Shown here in pieces: positions 5,171 to 5,251 of a stretch of 5,251 nucleotides of DNA (positions within the stretch are counted from its first letter, which is position 1; each line of letters begins with the position of its first letter). A model generated the notes under the pieces. It made no database searches, was not told the DNA's origin, and was given only the letters and a program-made list of their open reading frames with translations. The position numbers were made by a program, and so were the translations under genes. Source of the DNA: Phycisphaerae bacterium (GTDB lineage Bacteria; Planctomycetota; Phycisphaerae; UBA1845); contig JAJDDU010000485.1 of NCBI GenBank assembly GCA_029260155.1, positions 1 through 5,251 on the forward strand. Reading direction: 5' to 3'.

Positions 5171-5251
5171 AAGAGCTGCCACCGGAGTGCGAGTTTGGCG
5201 AATCTTGGGCGTTCGGTTCCCTCACCGACGAACCTGGGATCCGCCCGTCAC

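Noticed and set aside
5187..5251. GTG-initiated open frame running off the right end (VRVWRILGV...)
   Set aside because: Only about 21 codons are visible, there is no well-placed ribosome binding site and no recognisable motif. It could be chance.
1..5251. CRISPR array, tRNA or rRNA genes
   Set aside because: No regularly spaced identical repeats and no cloverleaf or rRNA-like sequence were seen on either strand.

Overview
The window looks like GC-rich chromosomal DNA from a planctomycete-type bacterium (Planctomycetota, possibly Phycisphaerae or an uncultured relative). Three things suggest this: an ECF sigma factor of the kind expanded in Planctomycetes and Acidobacteria, directly followed by a PknB-type Ser/Thr kinase with C-terminal TPRs; a secreted protein ending in a dockerin-like Asp-rich tail typical of planctomycete exported proteins; and GTG starts with good Shine-Dalgarno sequences. 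The taxonomy is inferred from family resemblance, not from a marker gene.

Layout. (1) 1-527 is mobile-element debris with no intact gene. The minus strand at 1-28 holds the first nine codons (MWSIGIDVH) of what looks like an IS110-family DEDD transposase, cut off by the window edge. Its leader (about 32-188, minus strand) folds on paper into three consecutive stem-loops, the arrangement expected of an IS110 bridge RNA; the last stem covers the transposase ribosome binding site. Next to it, 286-496 on the plus strand is a frameshifted relic of an IS21-family istA N-terminus. (2) 528-2063, minus: an exported 511-aa protein with a signal peptide, a PPC-like beta domain, three related beta-sandwich repeats and a dockerin-like tail. 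(3) 2064-2247: a divergent intergenic region with two ribosome binding sites, an imperfect direct repeat and a candidate extended -10 promoter for the rightward operon. (4) 2248-5119, plus: sigma factor and receptor-like kinase overlapping by 26 bp, so probably co-transcribed and translationally coupled. (5) 5120-5251: non-coding as far as visible, with one weak hairpin.

How the genes may work together. The kinase has a complete catalytic core, one membrane segment and an outward-facing array of 42-residue TPRs. In the sigma factor the acidic DAED-like stretch of region 2 is replaced by a threonine-containing stretch (QPTA, residues 52-55). This recalls kinase-activated ECF factors such as the EcfP/PknT pair, where phosphorylation of a threonine supplies the missing negative charge. 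A phosphorylation-switched sigma factor is therefore a reasonable hypothesis. The divergent secreted protein could be a target of the sigma factor, but only its position suggests so.

The most interesting items are the candidate bridge RNA with its RBS-sequestering stem, and the threonine substitution in the sigma factor beside its kinase.
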